From NCBI RefSeq assembly GCF_008634025.1, contig NZ_PDCM01000001.1, positions 862,501 to 926,500 of the forward strand: 64,000 nt of DNA, written 5' to 3'. The DNA comes from Streptomyces albofaciens JCM 4342. Its GTDB lineage: Bacteria; Actinomycetota; Actinomycetes; Streptomycetales; Streptomycetaceae. A program made the translations under genes and the position numbers. A model generated the notes under the pieces. It did no database searches and was not told where the DNA came from. It saw nothing but the letters and a program-made list of their open reading frames with translations. Shown here piece after piece: positions 56,113 through 63,686 of the stretch. Each line of letters opens with the position of its first letter. Positions within the stretch are counted from its first letter, which is position 1.

Positions 56113-57708
56113 TTAAGGCGCGTGTGCCGGGTTGTCCGGGGTCGGGGAGTTGGTCGTTGTCTTGCTGCGCTGGGTTTCCCAGCCGGTCAGGGCTGTGGCG
56201 CAGGCGTGGTCGAGGTGGCGTAGGCCGGTGAGGTCGAGGGTGACCTCGCGGTTGTGGGGGAGGGACTCCAGTTGGTCGAGGAGTTTGGGGAGGCGGAGGA
56301 AGGTGGCGTTGCCGAGGGCCCGTACCTGGATGGGCTCGGTGGACGGGGCGTCCAGGCCGGTGATCTCCAGGTGGACGTGGGAGGTCTCCCAGGCCGTCTT
56401 GGCGATCGCCAGGAGGAGGCCGATCAGTACGCCCTCGAACATGTTGGTCACGACGATCGCGATGGCGGTCGCCGCGAGGATGACGGCCTCGCCCCGGTGC
56501 TCACGCCACAGCGGGGCGAAGTCGCGCAGCGGGAGGAGCTTCCAGCCCGCGTGGACCAGTACGCCCGCCAGTGCCGCCACCGGGATGATCCCCAGTGCCG
56601 CCGGCAACGCCGCCGCGAAGATCAGCAGCCAGGCGCCGTGCATCACGCGGGACGCCTTCGTACGGGCCCCGGCGTGGACGTTCGCGGAGCTGCGTACGAT
56701 CACCGCCGTCATCGGCAGGGCGCCCAGGATGCCGCAGACGGTGTTGCCCGCGCCCTGCGCCATCAGCTCCTTGTCGTACTGCGTACGGGGCCCGTCGTGC
56801 AGCCGGTCCACGGCCGCCGCGCTGAACAGCGACTCGGCGGACGCGATGAGCGCGAAGGCGAGGACGGTGCCGATCGCGCCGACCCCCGCCAGCTGGGCGA
56901 AGTCCGAGCCGCCCGGCGGCTGGATGGACGAGAGCAGGCCCGTCACCTCGACCCGGGCTATGGGCAGATCGAGGGCGAAGACGGCGAGCGTGGCCAGGGC
57001 CACGGCCGCGAGCGGGGCCGGCAGGACACGGGCCGCGGGCTTCCAGCGCGGCCACAGCACCAGTACGGCGACCGTGCCCGCACCGACGGCGAACGCGGTC
57101 AGCGCCGCGCCCGACCCGGCGGTGCCGGTGATCAGGCCCGGCAGTCCGCCGAGGTTGGCGAGGCCGCTGCCGGGCGCCTTGGCGTCGGTGAGCGCGTACA
57201 GCTGGCCGGCGATCAGTACGAGGCCGATGCCCGCGAGCATGCCCTGGACGACGGCCACGGAGATCGCGCGGAACCAGCTGCCGAGGCGCAGCGCGCCCAT
57301 GGCGACCTGGAGGAGGCCCGCCACGAGGACGAGCGCCCCCAGGGTGCTGAGGCCGAACTGCTGTACCGCCTCATATACGAGGACGGTCAGCCCGGCCGCC
57401 GGGCCGCTGACCTGGAGGCTGCTGCCGGGCAGGAAGCCTGTGAGCAGGCCGCCGACGATGCCGGTGATCAGGCCGAGTTCGGCGGGGACGCCGGAGGCGA
57501 CGGCCACGCCGACACACAGCGGCAGGGCCACCAGGAAGACGACGATGGACGCCGTGAAGTCCGCTCGGAGGAAGGGCCAGCGGCGGAAGGGAGAGGCGGA
57601 GGAGGAGGGGGAGGAAGAAGGTGGTGAGGGTGGTTGGGGGGTGGGGGTGGAGGAGGTGGCGGCGGGGCGGGGGCCCTTGGTCGCGCCCGGAGTCGTTTTC
57701 GGTGTCAT
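56113..57708 (-). CDS. SulP family anion transporter with STAS domain
   Basis: 531 residues from ATG 57708. A Pro/Ser-rich head of 45 residues is followed by about 10-12 helices (FTASIVVFLVALPLCVGVAVASGVPAELGLITGIVGGLLTGFL; the GSSLQVSGPAAGLTVLVYEAV motif is the SulP signature) and a C-terminal STAS domain (REVTLDLTGLRHLDHACATALTGWE). SulP proteins move sulfate, bicarbonate or other anions. Because the next gene upstream, 17 bp away, is a carbonic anhydrase, bicarbonate is the likely substrate, as in BicA-type systems. A shared terminator follows. Confidence 0.95.
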   Translation of the reverse strand: MTPKTTPGATKGPRPAATSSTPTPQPPSPPSSSPSSSASPFRRWPFLRADFTASIVVFLVALPLCVGVAVASGVPAELGLITGIVGGLLTGFLPGSSLQVSGPAAGLTVLVYEAVQQFGLSTLGALVLVAGLLQVAMGALRLGSWFRAISVAVVQGMLAGIGLVLIAGQLYALTDAKAPGSGLANLGGLPGLITGTAGSGAALTAFAVGAGTVAVLVLWPRWKPAARVLPAPLAAVALATLAVFALDLPIARVEVTGLLSSIQPPGGSDFAQLAGVGAIGTVLAFALIASAESLFSAAAVDRLHDGPRTQYDKELMAQGAGNTVCGILGALPMTAVIVRSSANVHAGARTKASRVMHGAWLLIFAAALPAALGIIPVAALAGVLVHAGWKLLPLRDFAPLWREHRGEAVILAATAIAIVVTNMFEGVLIGLLLAIAKTAWETSHVHLEITGLDAPSTEPIQVRALGNATFLRLPKLLDQLESLPHNREVTLDLTGLRHLDHACATALTGWETQRSKTTTNSPTPDNPAHAP

Positions 57709-57725
57709 GGGGAGTGCCTTCGCCG

Positions 57726-58328
57726 TCAGAGGGGGAGGAAGGTGTCGGTGGTGGGCCGGTGCGCGGTGACGAGGCCGGTGTGGACCTCGTAGTACCAGCC
57801 GTGCAGGCTCACCTCGCCCGCGTCGACGCGCTCGCGTACGCACGGGTACTCGCGCAGCCGCGCCAGCTGTTCGACGACGTGCTGCTGGACCGCGGTCGCC
57901 ACCGTCGGCGCCTCGTCCCTGGGCAGTTCGCCGGAGACCTGCTGGGTCAGCCAGGCGCGTACGTCGGGGGCGCCGGCGAGGTCCTCGCGGCGCGCCATGG
58001 CGCCGACCGCCCCGCAGTGCGAGTGGCCGCACACCACGATGTCCGCGACGCGCAGCACGCGCATCGCGTACTCGATCGTCGCGGCCTCCGCGCTGGCCGG
58101 CATGCCCGGGCGGTGCGGAGGTACGGCGTTGCCCGCCGTACGGAGTTCGAAGAGCTCGCCCGGGAGGGCTCCGGTGATCAGGGACGGGATGATCCGTGAG
58201 TCGGAGCAGGTGATGAACAGGGCGAGCGGCGACTGGCCGTCGGCGAGCCGCTGGTAGGTCTCGCGCTCCTCGTGTACGGCCGCGATGCGGGCGTTGAAGG
58301 AGCGTGCGTGTTCGATGAAGGTGTCCAC
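57726..58328 (-). CDS. Beta-carbonic anhydrase
   Basis: 200 residues from GTG 58328 with AGGAGA upstream. Zinc ligands are Cys 41, His 102 and Cys 105 in ITCSDSRI and VVCGHSHCGA, with the Asp 43/Arg 45 pair beside them. These define the beta class, which interconverts CO2 and bicarbonate. It is the first gene of a two-gene operon with the SulP transporter, so the enzyme probably feeds or drains the transporter's bicarbonate. Confidence 0.95.
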   Translation of the reverse strand: MDTFIEHARSFNARIAAVHEERETYQRLADGQSPLALFITCSDSRIIPSLITGALPGELFELRTAGNAVPPHRPGMPASAEAATIEYAMRVLRVADIVVCGHSHCGAVGAMARREDLAGAPDVRAWLTQQVSGELPRDEAPTVATAVQQHVVEQLARLREYPCVRERVDAGEVSLHGWYYEVHTGLVTAHRPTTDTFLPL

Positions 58329-58454
58329 GAGGGAATGTCTCCTGCTGGTCGGTTAAGTGGTGCCATCCAGGTGCCGCGGACGCGCCGCGGCGTCACTGAG
58401 GGCATGGCAGAACCCGTTCGACTGGTGCGGAGCAGGAAGCCCCAGCGGTACTCC

Positions 58455-59042
58455 TCAGCAGCGGAAGACGCAGTACAGACAGTGCAGGGCGGGGCGCTTG
58501 GCTACGCCTGGTTTCGATGTGGTGAGCGTGGCGGCGGTGCCGGCGTGCGCGGGCGACAGGGCGTCGGCCGGGTAGGCCCGGGCCGTACGGAGGTACGGCG
58601 GGGTCGGGCGGCGGTTCGGGCACGGCGCGCCGTGCGCGGTCCGCGAGCAGCGGCGCGCGTGGTTGCGGTCCTTCTCCTTCTCCCGCCCGGGGTCGCGCTC
58701 GTTGTCACGCCGGTACTGGATGCCCGTGGTACGGGGCTTCGTCGTCGGGGACAGCTTGGTGGGTGTCCCGTGTGTACCGGGAAGAGCCGCAGGGGTGGGG
58801 GTGGACGCCTGGGCCGGTGCGGTGCCGGTGGCCGGGAGGAGCGGGGTCTTGCCGCCCTTGGCCGCTGCCGTACCCGAAAAGAGCAGGGTCAGGACCACGG
58901 CGAGGATGCCGAGGAGGGTGAGGGGGCGGAGGGAGCCTCGGTGAGTCTGGTCGCCGTGCGCCCGGTTCTCTTGCTGCCGGCTTGCGTATGGCCGGGTGCC
59001 GAGTGCGCCCCTGCGGGGCTGCCGGGACGGGACGGCGCACAT
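58455..59042 (-). CDS. Putative secreted or membrane-anchored Cys-containing protein
   Basis: 195 residues from ATG 59042, the only nearby in-frame start; the ribosome site is weak. Third-position GC is high across the frame. After a basic head of about 45 residues there is one hydrophobic segment (LRPLTLLGILAVVLTLLFSGTAAA), usable as signal or anchor, then a Pro/Thr-rich stretch, an Arg/Glu/Lys-rich stretch and a C-terminus with clustered Cys (HCLYCVFRC). No family recognised. It lies after the MFS gene on the same strand, separated by the 30-bp repeat array. Confidence 0.5.
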   Translation of the reverse strand: MCAVPSRQPRRGALGTRPYASRQQENRAHGDQTHRGSLRPLTLLGILAVVLTLLFSGTAAAKGGKTPLLPATGTAPAQASTPTPAALPGTHGTPTKLSPTTKPRTTGIQYRRDNERDPGREKEKDRNHARRCSRTAHGAPCPNRRPTPPYLRTARAYPADALSPAHAGTAATLTTSKPGVAKRPALHCLYCVFRC

Positions 59043-59518
59043 ACGAGCTCGCGCTTCGCGCCCGGGGGCAATTGGCGTGCGTACCGGCGTACGGGATGCG
59101 GCACGCGCCACCGTGAGGGTCGGGGGGCGACGGGGCGGCGTACGTTCCGCCCCCGCGCCCGGCGGGCTGTGCGGCCGGTTGGCGGCCGTGTAGTGGGCCG
59201 GGTGACCGGCCGTGTCGGGGCGGGCGGAGAGCGTCCGGGAGAACCAGGAGCGGGGACTGCGGCCGCCGGTCGCACCGTTCATGGTCGTTTCCTCGGAGCG
59301 CTGGTGATTCACGTTCGTATCCCGGGAGCGCCGGCCGTTTGCGGCCGATTCCTCCGAGGGGTGGTGATTCATGGTCGTTTCCCGGGAGCGCTGGCCATTC
59401 ACGGCCGTTTCCCTGGAGCGCTGGTGATTCACGTCCGCTCCGCGGGAACGCTGGCCATCCACGGCCGTTCCCCCGGAGCGCCGGCCATTCGTGTCCGCTC
59501 CCCGGGAGCGCCGGCCGT
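59043..59518. other. Intergenic region with 30-bp repeats
   Basis: The right half is the minisatellite listed separately. The left half (59043-59280) is G-rich with no supported ORF. All three forward frames and two reverse frames are open through the repeat because the unit is a multiple of three. Confidence 0.5.
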
Positions 59519-59544
59519 TCATGCCCGCTCCCCGGGAGCGGCGG
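59281..59544. repeat. 30-bp tandem repeat, about 9 copies
   Basis: Unit like atggtcgtttcccgggagcg plus 10 nt. Copy 9 overlaps the last codons of the MFS gene (PGERA and stop at 59519), so the array seems to have grown from that gene end. Copies differ at 2-6 bases. Confidence 0.92.
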
Positions 59545-60955
59545 TAACGATGGGCGAGTCCGGGGCGTCGGCAGTCGTCGTACGGGCCTTGCCCTTCGAC
59601 CGCCCGGCAAGCGCCAGCAGAGGGACAAGACCGAGCGCCACCAACCCGCCGCCGAGTCCCAGCGCCGAGTACCCGCCCGAGGCCACGACCAGCCCCGACG
59701 CCATGCCGCCCGTGGCGCCCGCGATGGCGATCCCCACGTCGACCAGGCCCTGCGTCGAGGCGCGGGTGGCCAGCGGTACGGCGTCGGTGACGATGGCGGT
59801 GCCGCTGACCAGGCCGAAGTTCCAGCCGACGCCGAGGAGTACGAGTGCGGTGGCCAGCGCCGGTACGGAGTGCGCGGGCGCCAGCGCGGCCAGCAGACCG
59901 GCGGCGAGCAGCACGACGCCGGAGGCCGCCGCGACCCGCTGTCGTCCGATCCGGTCCACGAGGAGGCCGGTGAGCGGCGACGGCAGATACATCGCCGCCA
60001 CATGCAGGGCTATGACGAGCCCGGCGGTCTCGGTCGCGTGGCCGTGCGCCCGCATGTGGACGGGCGTCATCGTCATGATCGCGATCATGACCAGCTGGGT
60101 GAGGGTCATGACGGCGGCGCCGGAGACGATGCCGCGGATGTTCGTGGGCGCGGGAGTGGGTGCGGGTGCAGGCGCGGGCGCGGGCGCGTCGGCCGCTTCC
60201 GCTTCCGCTTCCGTTTCCGCCTCGCTCACCAGCTCATCCCTGGACTCCGCTGCCGCCGCGCGGGCCCGCGCCAGCCGCAGCGGATCAGGGCGCAGGAACG
60301 CCCCCAGCACCACCGCCGCGGCCGCGTACGCGACCACGGCCAGCAGGAACGGACCGGCCAGGCGCGGAATGCCCCAGACGTGCGCGACATCGCCCGTGAC
60401 GCCGACCAGGTTCGGGCCGACCACCGCGCCGAGCGTCGTGGCGAACAGCACGAGGCTCACCGCGCGCCCCCGGCGCGCCGGTGAGGCCAGGTCGGCGCCC
60501 GCGTACCGGGCCATCAGGGTCGTCGCCGTACCCGCCCCGTATACGAGGAGGGACAGGAACAGCAGCCACACGTTGCCGGCGGCCGCGGCGATGACGACGC
60601 CGAGGCTGCCGAGGCCGGCCGTGGCGTACCCCAGGGTGAGCCCCGGGCGCCGCCCCCAGCGCTGGCAGACGCGGCCGATCCCGACGGCGCCGAGCGCGGC
60701 ACCGCCCGTGAACAGGGCCGCGGGCAGGCCGGCCAGCCCCGTGGAGCCGAGCATCTCCTCGGCGAGCAGCGCGCCCACCGTGATGCCCGCGGCCAGCCCC
60801 GCGCCGCTGAGCGTCTGGGAGAGGGCGAGTACGGTCAGTACGCGCCTCTGCTCGGGGGGCTCGGGCGCCTCCGGGGGCGCGTTTTTGTGCGAAGCGGCGT
60901 GCGGGCCATGGGGTGGTGTGGCGTGGGGGGCCGGTTCGCCGGGCCGAGCGCTCAT
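59519..60955 (-). CDS. MFS transporter
   Basis: 478 residues from ATG 60955 (GAGGA 9 nt upstream). Twelve helices; GRVCQRWGRRPGLTLGYATAGLG is the loop 2-3 MFS motif, and a cytoplasmic central loop holds an EAETEAEAEA / APAPAPTPAPT stretch. The second half repeats the motif as VDRIGRQRVAAASGVVLL. It probably exports a small molecule by proton antiport. It is the last clear gene of the minus-strand group peptide, adenylating enzyme, GRDP-like, MFS, and so could be the exporter of its product; it lies 49 bp after the GRDP-like gene. Confidence 0.93.
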   Translation of the reverse strand: MSARPGEPAPHATPPHGPHAASHKNAPPEAPEPPEQRRVLTVLALSQTLSGAGLAAGITVGALLAEEMLGSTGLAGLPAALFTGGAALGAVGIGRVCQRWGRRPGLTLGYATAGLGSLGVVIAAAAGNVWLLFLSLLVYGAGTATTLMARYAGADLASPARRGRAVSLVLFATTLGAVVGPNLVGVTGDVAHVWGIPRLAGPFLLAVVAYAAAAVVLGAFLRPDPLRLARARAAAAESRDELVSEAETEAEAEAADAPAPAPAPAPTPAPTNIRGIVSGAAVMTLTQLVMIAIMTMTPVHMRAHGHATETAGLVIALHVAAMYLPSPLTGLLVDRIGRQRVAAASGVVLLAAGLLAALAPAHSVPALATALVLLGVGWNFGLVSGTAIVTDAVPLATRASTQGLVDVGIAIAGATGGMASGLVVASGGYSALGLGGGLVALGLVPLLALAGRSKGKARTTTADAPDSPIVTAAPGERA

Positions 60956-61004
60956 GGGTCCGTGTCCTCGTGATGGGGAGGGGCGGGCTGCCCCGGAAGC
61001 GCCC

Positions 61005-61553
61005 TCAGGGCGCGCCGGCGGGCTGGAGGGCCGCGATGTCCCGCAGCGACATGTTCAGCTGGTCGTGCAGGAAGCGCACGATCGTCCAGTGCGGCAGCGC
61101 ACCCTCGTCGAAGGGGCCGAACTCCCGGACGTAGAGCGGTATCCAGCGCAGGGCTTCCTCGATCGCCTGCTCGCGGCCGGGCTCCTGCTGGTAGTCCTCG
61201 TATCCGATGCTGCGGTGCTCGATGAAGAACCGGCCCGGGAGCCGTTCCTCGCAGAACTGCCGGTATTCGCGCGTCTGGAGTATGAGGTAGTGCCAGATCT
61301 CGTCGATGTCCTGCTCGACGGGCAGGAAGAGGCCGCTCAGCTGCTCGCGGTGCCGGGAGACGAGGTAGAGGTACCGCAGGCACTCGGTGACCTGCCGTTC
61401 CACGTACGCGGGCTCCGCGCCGTCGCCCAGCGCCACGAAATGCTCCACCACCTCGGCGTGCAGGCGGTCGCCGAGCAGGGCGACGAGGTCGTCCGGGGAG
61501 ATGCGGGGCTCTTGATCGGCGGGCGGAAGCTGTTCCTGCAGGTGCGTGGTCAT
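61005..61553 (-). CDS. GRDP-like (glycine-rich-domain-protein type) hypothetical protein
   Basis: 182 residues from ATG 61553 with GGGAG 4 nt upstream; an in-frame start at 61880 would add a repeat-derived N-terminus. The core QDIDEIWHYLILQTREYRQFCEERLPGRFFIEHRSIG matches the D-EVWH-H...Y..FC...H pattern of the GRDP family (DUF1399-type), which in plants and bacteria is of unknown biochemical role; the spaced His residues could bind metal. The rest is helical (LRYLYLVSRHREQLSGLFLPVEQ). It sits between the adenylating enzyme and the MFS gene. Confidence 0.72.
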   Translation of the reverse strand: MTTHLQEQLPPADQEPRISPDDLVALLGDRLHAEVVEHFVALGDGAEPAYVERQVTECLRYLYLVSRHREQLSGLFLPVEQDIDEIWHYLILQTREYRQFCEERLPGRFFIEHRSIGYEDYQQEPGREQAIEEALRWIPLYVREFGPFDEGALPHWTIVRFLHDQLNMSLRDIAALQPAGAP

Positions 61554-61568
61554 GGTTCTCCCGTGGTC

Positions 61569-61740
61569 TTCGCGTGTGTCGCAGCTGCCGCGTGCACCGC
61601 AACTGCCGCGTGTGTCGCGGTTACCGCGTGTGTCGCAGCGACCGCGTATGCCGCAGCGACTGCGCGTATCTCGCGTATCGCGCGGATCTCGTGGGTCTCG
61701 CGGATCTCGCGTATGCCGTCCGGCCCGTCCGGCCCGTACG
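61569..61740. repeat. 18-bp, then 9-bp, tandem repeat upstream of the GRDP-like gene
   Basis: About five units like accgcgtgtgtcgcagcg give way to 9-bp units (atctcgcgt, gtctcgcgg). It fills the space between the GRDP-like start and the adenylating-enzyme stop (61554-61765). Confidence 0.8.
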
Positions 61741-61765
61741 GCGACGGGTGGATCCCCCCACCCGC

Positions 61766-63091
61766 TCAGCTCGCCCCGTCCGTCTCGCCCATCCCGTCCG
61801 CGCCGCCCGTCCCCCGGTCGAGCCACGCGTACTTCCCCGACTTCCCGATCGGGATGTGGGCGCAGTGCTCGACCCGGCACGCCATGCCGGTCAGCCGTTC
61901 CACTCCGGCGCTCAGCGCCGCCGTCTCCGACGCGTCCAGAGGGCCGCCGTCGAACGTGGTGTACCGCAGCTCGGCCTCGCCGAGCCCAGTCCCTCCCTGA
62001 CCGTCCCCAACCACCCGCAGCTGATGGACGAACACCCTCGACGACGCGCCGCTCACGCAGTCGTCCAGGTCGCCCTGGGCCACCGGTCCTCGGCCGTGTG
62101 CCGAGTTGAGCAGCTCCTTTTCGCGGCCGCAGAACCGGACGATCTTCGTCGGGTCCGGTGTGCCGTCCAGCGTGCGCGCGCAGTCACCGGACCGGTAGCG
62201 GATCAACGGCATGTACGGGTTCCGCACGCTCGACACGATCATGCTGAAGATGCCGCTGCCCGGCGCCACCGGGACCAGCTCGACGCTCATCTTGTCGAGG
62301 TAGGGGTGGTAACGGCCGTCGCGGTCGCTGTAGTAGAGGTAGCCCAGTTCGGTGCTGCCGAACAGGTCGATGACCGGGCAGTCGAAGTGCTCGTACAGGT
62401 AGCGCCGTACGTTGACCGGCGTGTACTCGTAGGCGTGCACGATGCTCGCCGGCTTGGGGAACCGGTCCCACAGCCCCCATTCGCTGACCTTCCGCACGAG
62501 GTGCGCGAGGTGGTAGCCGGAGCAGTCGAGGTGGTAGCGGCCGTCCGGGTGCGCTTCCCGGGCCGTACGGATCTCGGCGAGCATCCGTTCCACATCCGCG
62601 CGGTCCCAATGGGCCGGGTCCAGCGTCAGGTTGACGTAGAAGGTCCGGTCGTCGAGCCGTCGGTCGTCCAGGTCCGGTACGGGCGCGAGCGTGGTCCGCC
62701 CGTGTTTCTTCGCGTTCACGCGCGCCACGTGTTCCGTCGCCAACACGGTGGTCAGCGAAACGCGTTGGCAGCCCGCATGCCAGGTGTCGGCGATGTCCGG
62801 GTGCTCGCTCCACAGCCGGTAATAGGAGTTCAGCAGGAAGTACGGCGGCCGAATGATCTGCATACGGGCGTGGTTGGTGCCCGTGGAGAGTACGTACTCG
62901 GCCTTGCCGGCGGCGAGCGCTGCGGCCAGTTCCGGTGTCATCCAATTGTCCGGAAAGCCCCGGGCTATCTCCGGTTTGTCGAGTATGGGGAAATGCCCCC
63001 GCTCTATCGACGCGCGGTAGATGGGTATGTCCCTTATCCGGTTCACGATGTCGGCGGTCGGTTGTCCCGACCGGCTCGGCTGGCCATCCAT
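61766..63091 (-). CDS. CapK/PaaK-like adenylate-forming enzyme
   Basis: 441 residues from ATG 63091 (GAGG at proper spacing; GTG 63097 possible). STGTNHARMQIIRPPYFLLNSYYRLW is the phosphate-binding region and IDLFGSTELGYLYYSDRDG the adenine-side motif; PLIRYRSGDCARTLDG with a conserved YRxGD is the hinge region. The fold is the phenylacetate-CoA ligase/CapK/LuxE group. Such enzymes activate a carboxylic acid as an acyl-adenylate and may pass it to a thiol. The 316-bp gap to the peptide gene holds repeats only, so the order peptide, ligase suggests the ligase activates an acid or a peptide carboxylate in that pathway (inference). Confidence 0.85.
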   Translation of the reverse strand: MDGQPSRSGQPTADIVNRIRDIPIYRASIERGHFPILDKPEIARGFPDNWMTPELAAALAAGKAEYVLSTGTNHARMQIIRPPYFLLNSYYRLWSEHPDIADTWHAGCQRVSLTTVLATEHVARVNAKKHGRTTLAPVPDLDDRRLDDRTFYVNLTLDPAHWDRADVERMLAEIRTAREAHPDGRYHLDCSGYHLAHLVRKVSEWGLWDRFPKPASIVHAYEYTPVNVRRYLYEHFDCPVIDLFGSTELGYLYYSDRDGRYHPYLDKMSVELVPVAPGSGIFSMIVSSVRNPYMPLIRYRSGDCARTLDGTPDPTKIVRFCGREKELLNSAHGRGPVAQGDLDDCVSGASSRVFVHQLRVVGDGQGGTGLGEAELRYTTFDGGPLDASETAALSAGVERLTGMACRVEHCAHIPIGKSGKYAWLDRGTGGADGMGETDGAS

Positions 63092-63097
63092 GGTCAC

Positions 63098-63413
63098 CCT
63101 CAGGTCTGTCTTGTGTGGCGGACGGGGAGTGATCGGTGTCGCGGCGTACGGGAAGCGGGGTGTGGGACCTGCGTCGTGCCGGGAACGTTGGTGGTGCGGG
63201 CGGTCGTTGTACGAGCGTCGGTGGTACGGGCAGCGACTGCGCGAGCAGCGGATGCGCGAGCAGCAGGTGTGCGGGTCGCGGCTGCACGGGCAGCAGGTGT
63301 GCGGGTCATGGCTGCACGGGCAGCGGCTGTTGTGCGGGCCTGAAGTGGCGGGGAGCCGGCCGGTGCTGTGCGGGCCGCCGACCGGGTCCCCGCCGGGAGG
63401 GCTCAGCGCCCGG
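63098..63413. other. Repeat-filled gap between peptide and ligase genes
   Basis: No supported ORF. It contains nine 15-bp units and GC-rich flanks. Confidence 0.6.
63194..63328. repeat. 15-bp tandem repeat, 9 copies
   Basis: Units like gcacgggcagcaggt and gtgcgggtcatggct. Both strands are open through it, as for the other arrays of this locus. Confidence 0.88.
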
Positions 63414-63575
63414 TCAGGAAATACATCCCGTCTTGGGCGCGGCCGTGGTCGCGCTGATGCAGCCGGACTTCGTGGCGCTGATGCAGCCGTCCTTCCCGGC
63501 TCCGCGCGGCGAGTTCAGGGCGACCCACTCACGCCAGACGCCGTCCTGGGCCATCTTCTTGATCAGCTGTTCCAT
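63414..63575 (-). CDS. 53-residue peptide with three GCIS motifs; candidate RiPP precursor
   Basis: ATG 63575 has GGAGG 10 nt upstream and a good promoter 75 nt further up. Residues 1-28 form a helical, charged leader-like part (LIKKMAQDGVWREWV). Residues 29-53 are small and hydroxylated with three GCIS motifs at 30-33, 38-41 and 50-53, the last ending the protein. There is no signal peptide, so it must be made inside the cell and modified or exported by another route. Leader plus Cys/Ser/Thr-rich core, then enzyme, small protein and exporter, is the normal plan of a ribosomally made natural-product locus. No recognised precursor family; it could also be a plain small cytoplasmic protein. Confidence 0.7.
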   Translation of the reverse strand: MEQLIKKMAQDGVWREWVALNSPRGAGKDGCISATKSGCISATTAAPKTGCIS

Positions 63576-63656
63576 GTCCGTCGAGCCTCCGCAGGCAGGG
63601 GATGGTGGAAAACGGCGATGATCAGCCACGCAAGCCGCGCGGGTGCCGCTCTCCAG

Positions 63657-63686
63657 AACGTAAAAGAAAGACCAAGTGATCGTCAA
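63657..63686 (-). promoter_or_regulatory. Predicted promoter of the peptide operon
   Basis: TTGACG (63681-63686) and TACGTT (63657-63662), 18 bp apart, minus strand. The start is expected near 63650, leaving about a 75-nt leader. It is the best vegetative-type promoter match in the window, in AT-richer DNA. Confidence 0.6.

Noticed and set aside
59281..59544. Possible CRISPR array in the 30-bp repeats
   Set aside because: Units are contiguous with no unique spacers, and no cas gene is present; it is a minisatellite.
61005..61880. Longer GRDP-like protein starting at 61880
   Set aside because: It would start inside the ligase gene and consist of repeat-derived DTRG text, while ATG 61553 has a good ribosome site. 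Kept as an open alternative in the findings.
58272..62000. A 1242-codon plus-strand open frame across the carbonic anhydrase, MFS and GRDP-like genes, and many similar long antisense frames
   Set aside because: High GC leaves antisense frames open. The opposing genes have family motifs and correct third-position GC, and the antisense text shows none.
63414..63575. Lanthipeptide or lasso precursor
   Set aside because: No LanB/LanC, LanM, LanKC, or lasso B/C protein is in the window, and no lasso-type or class II leader motif is seen. The class is therefore left open.
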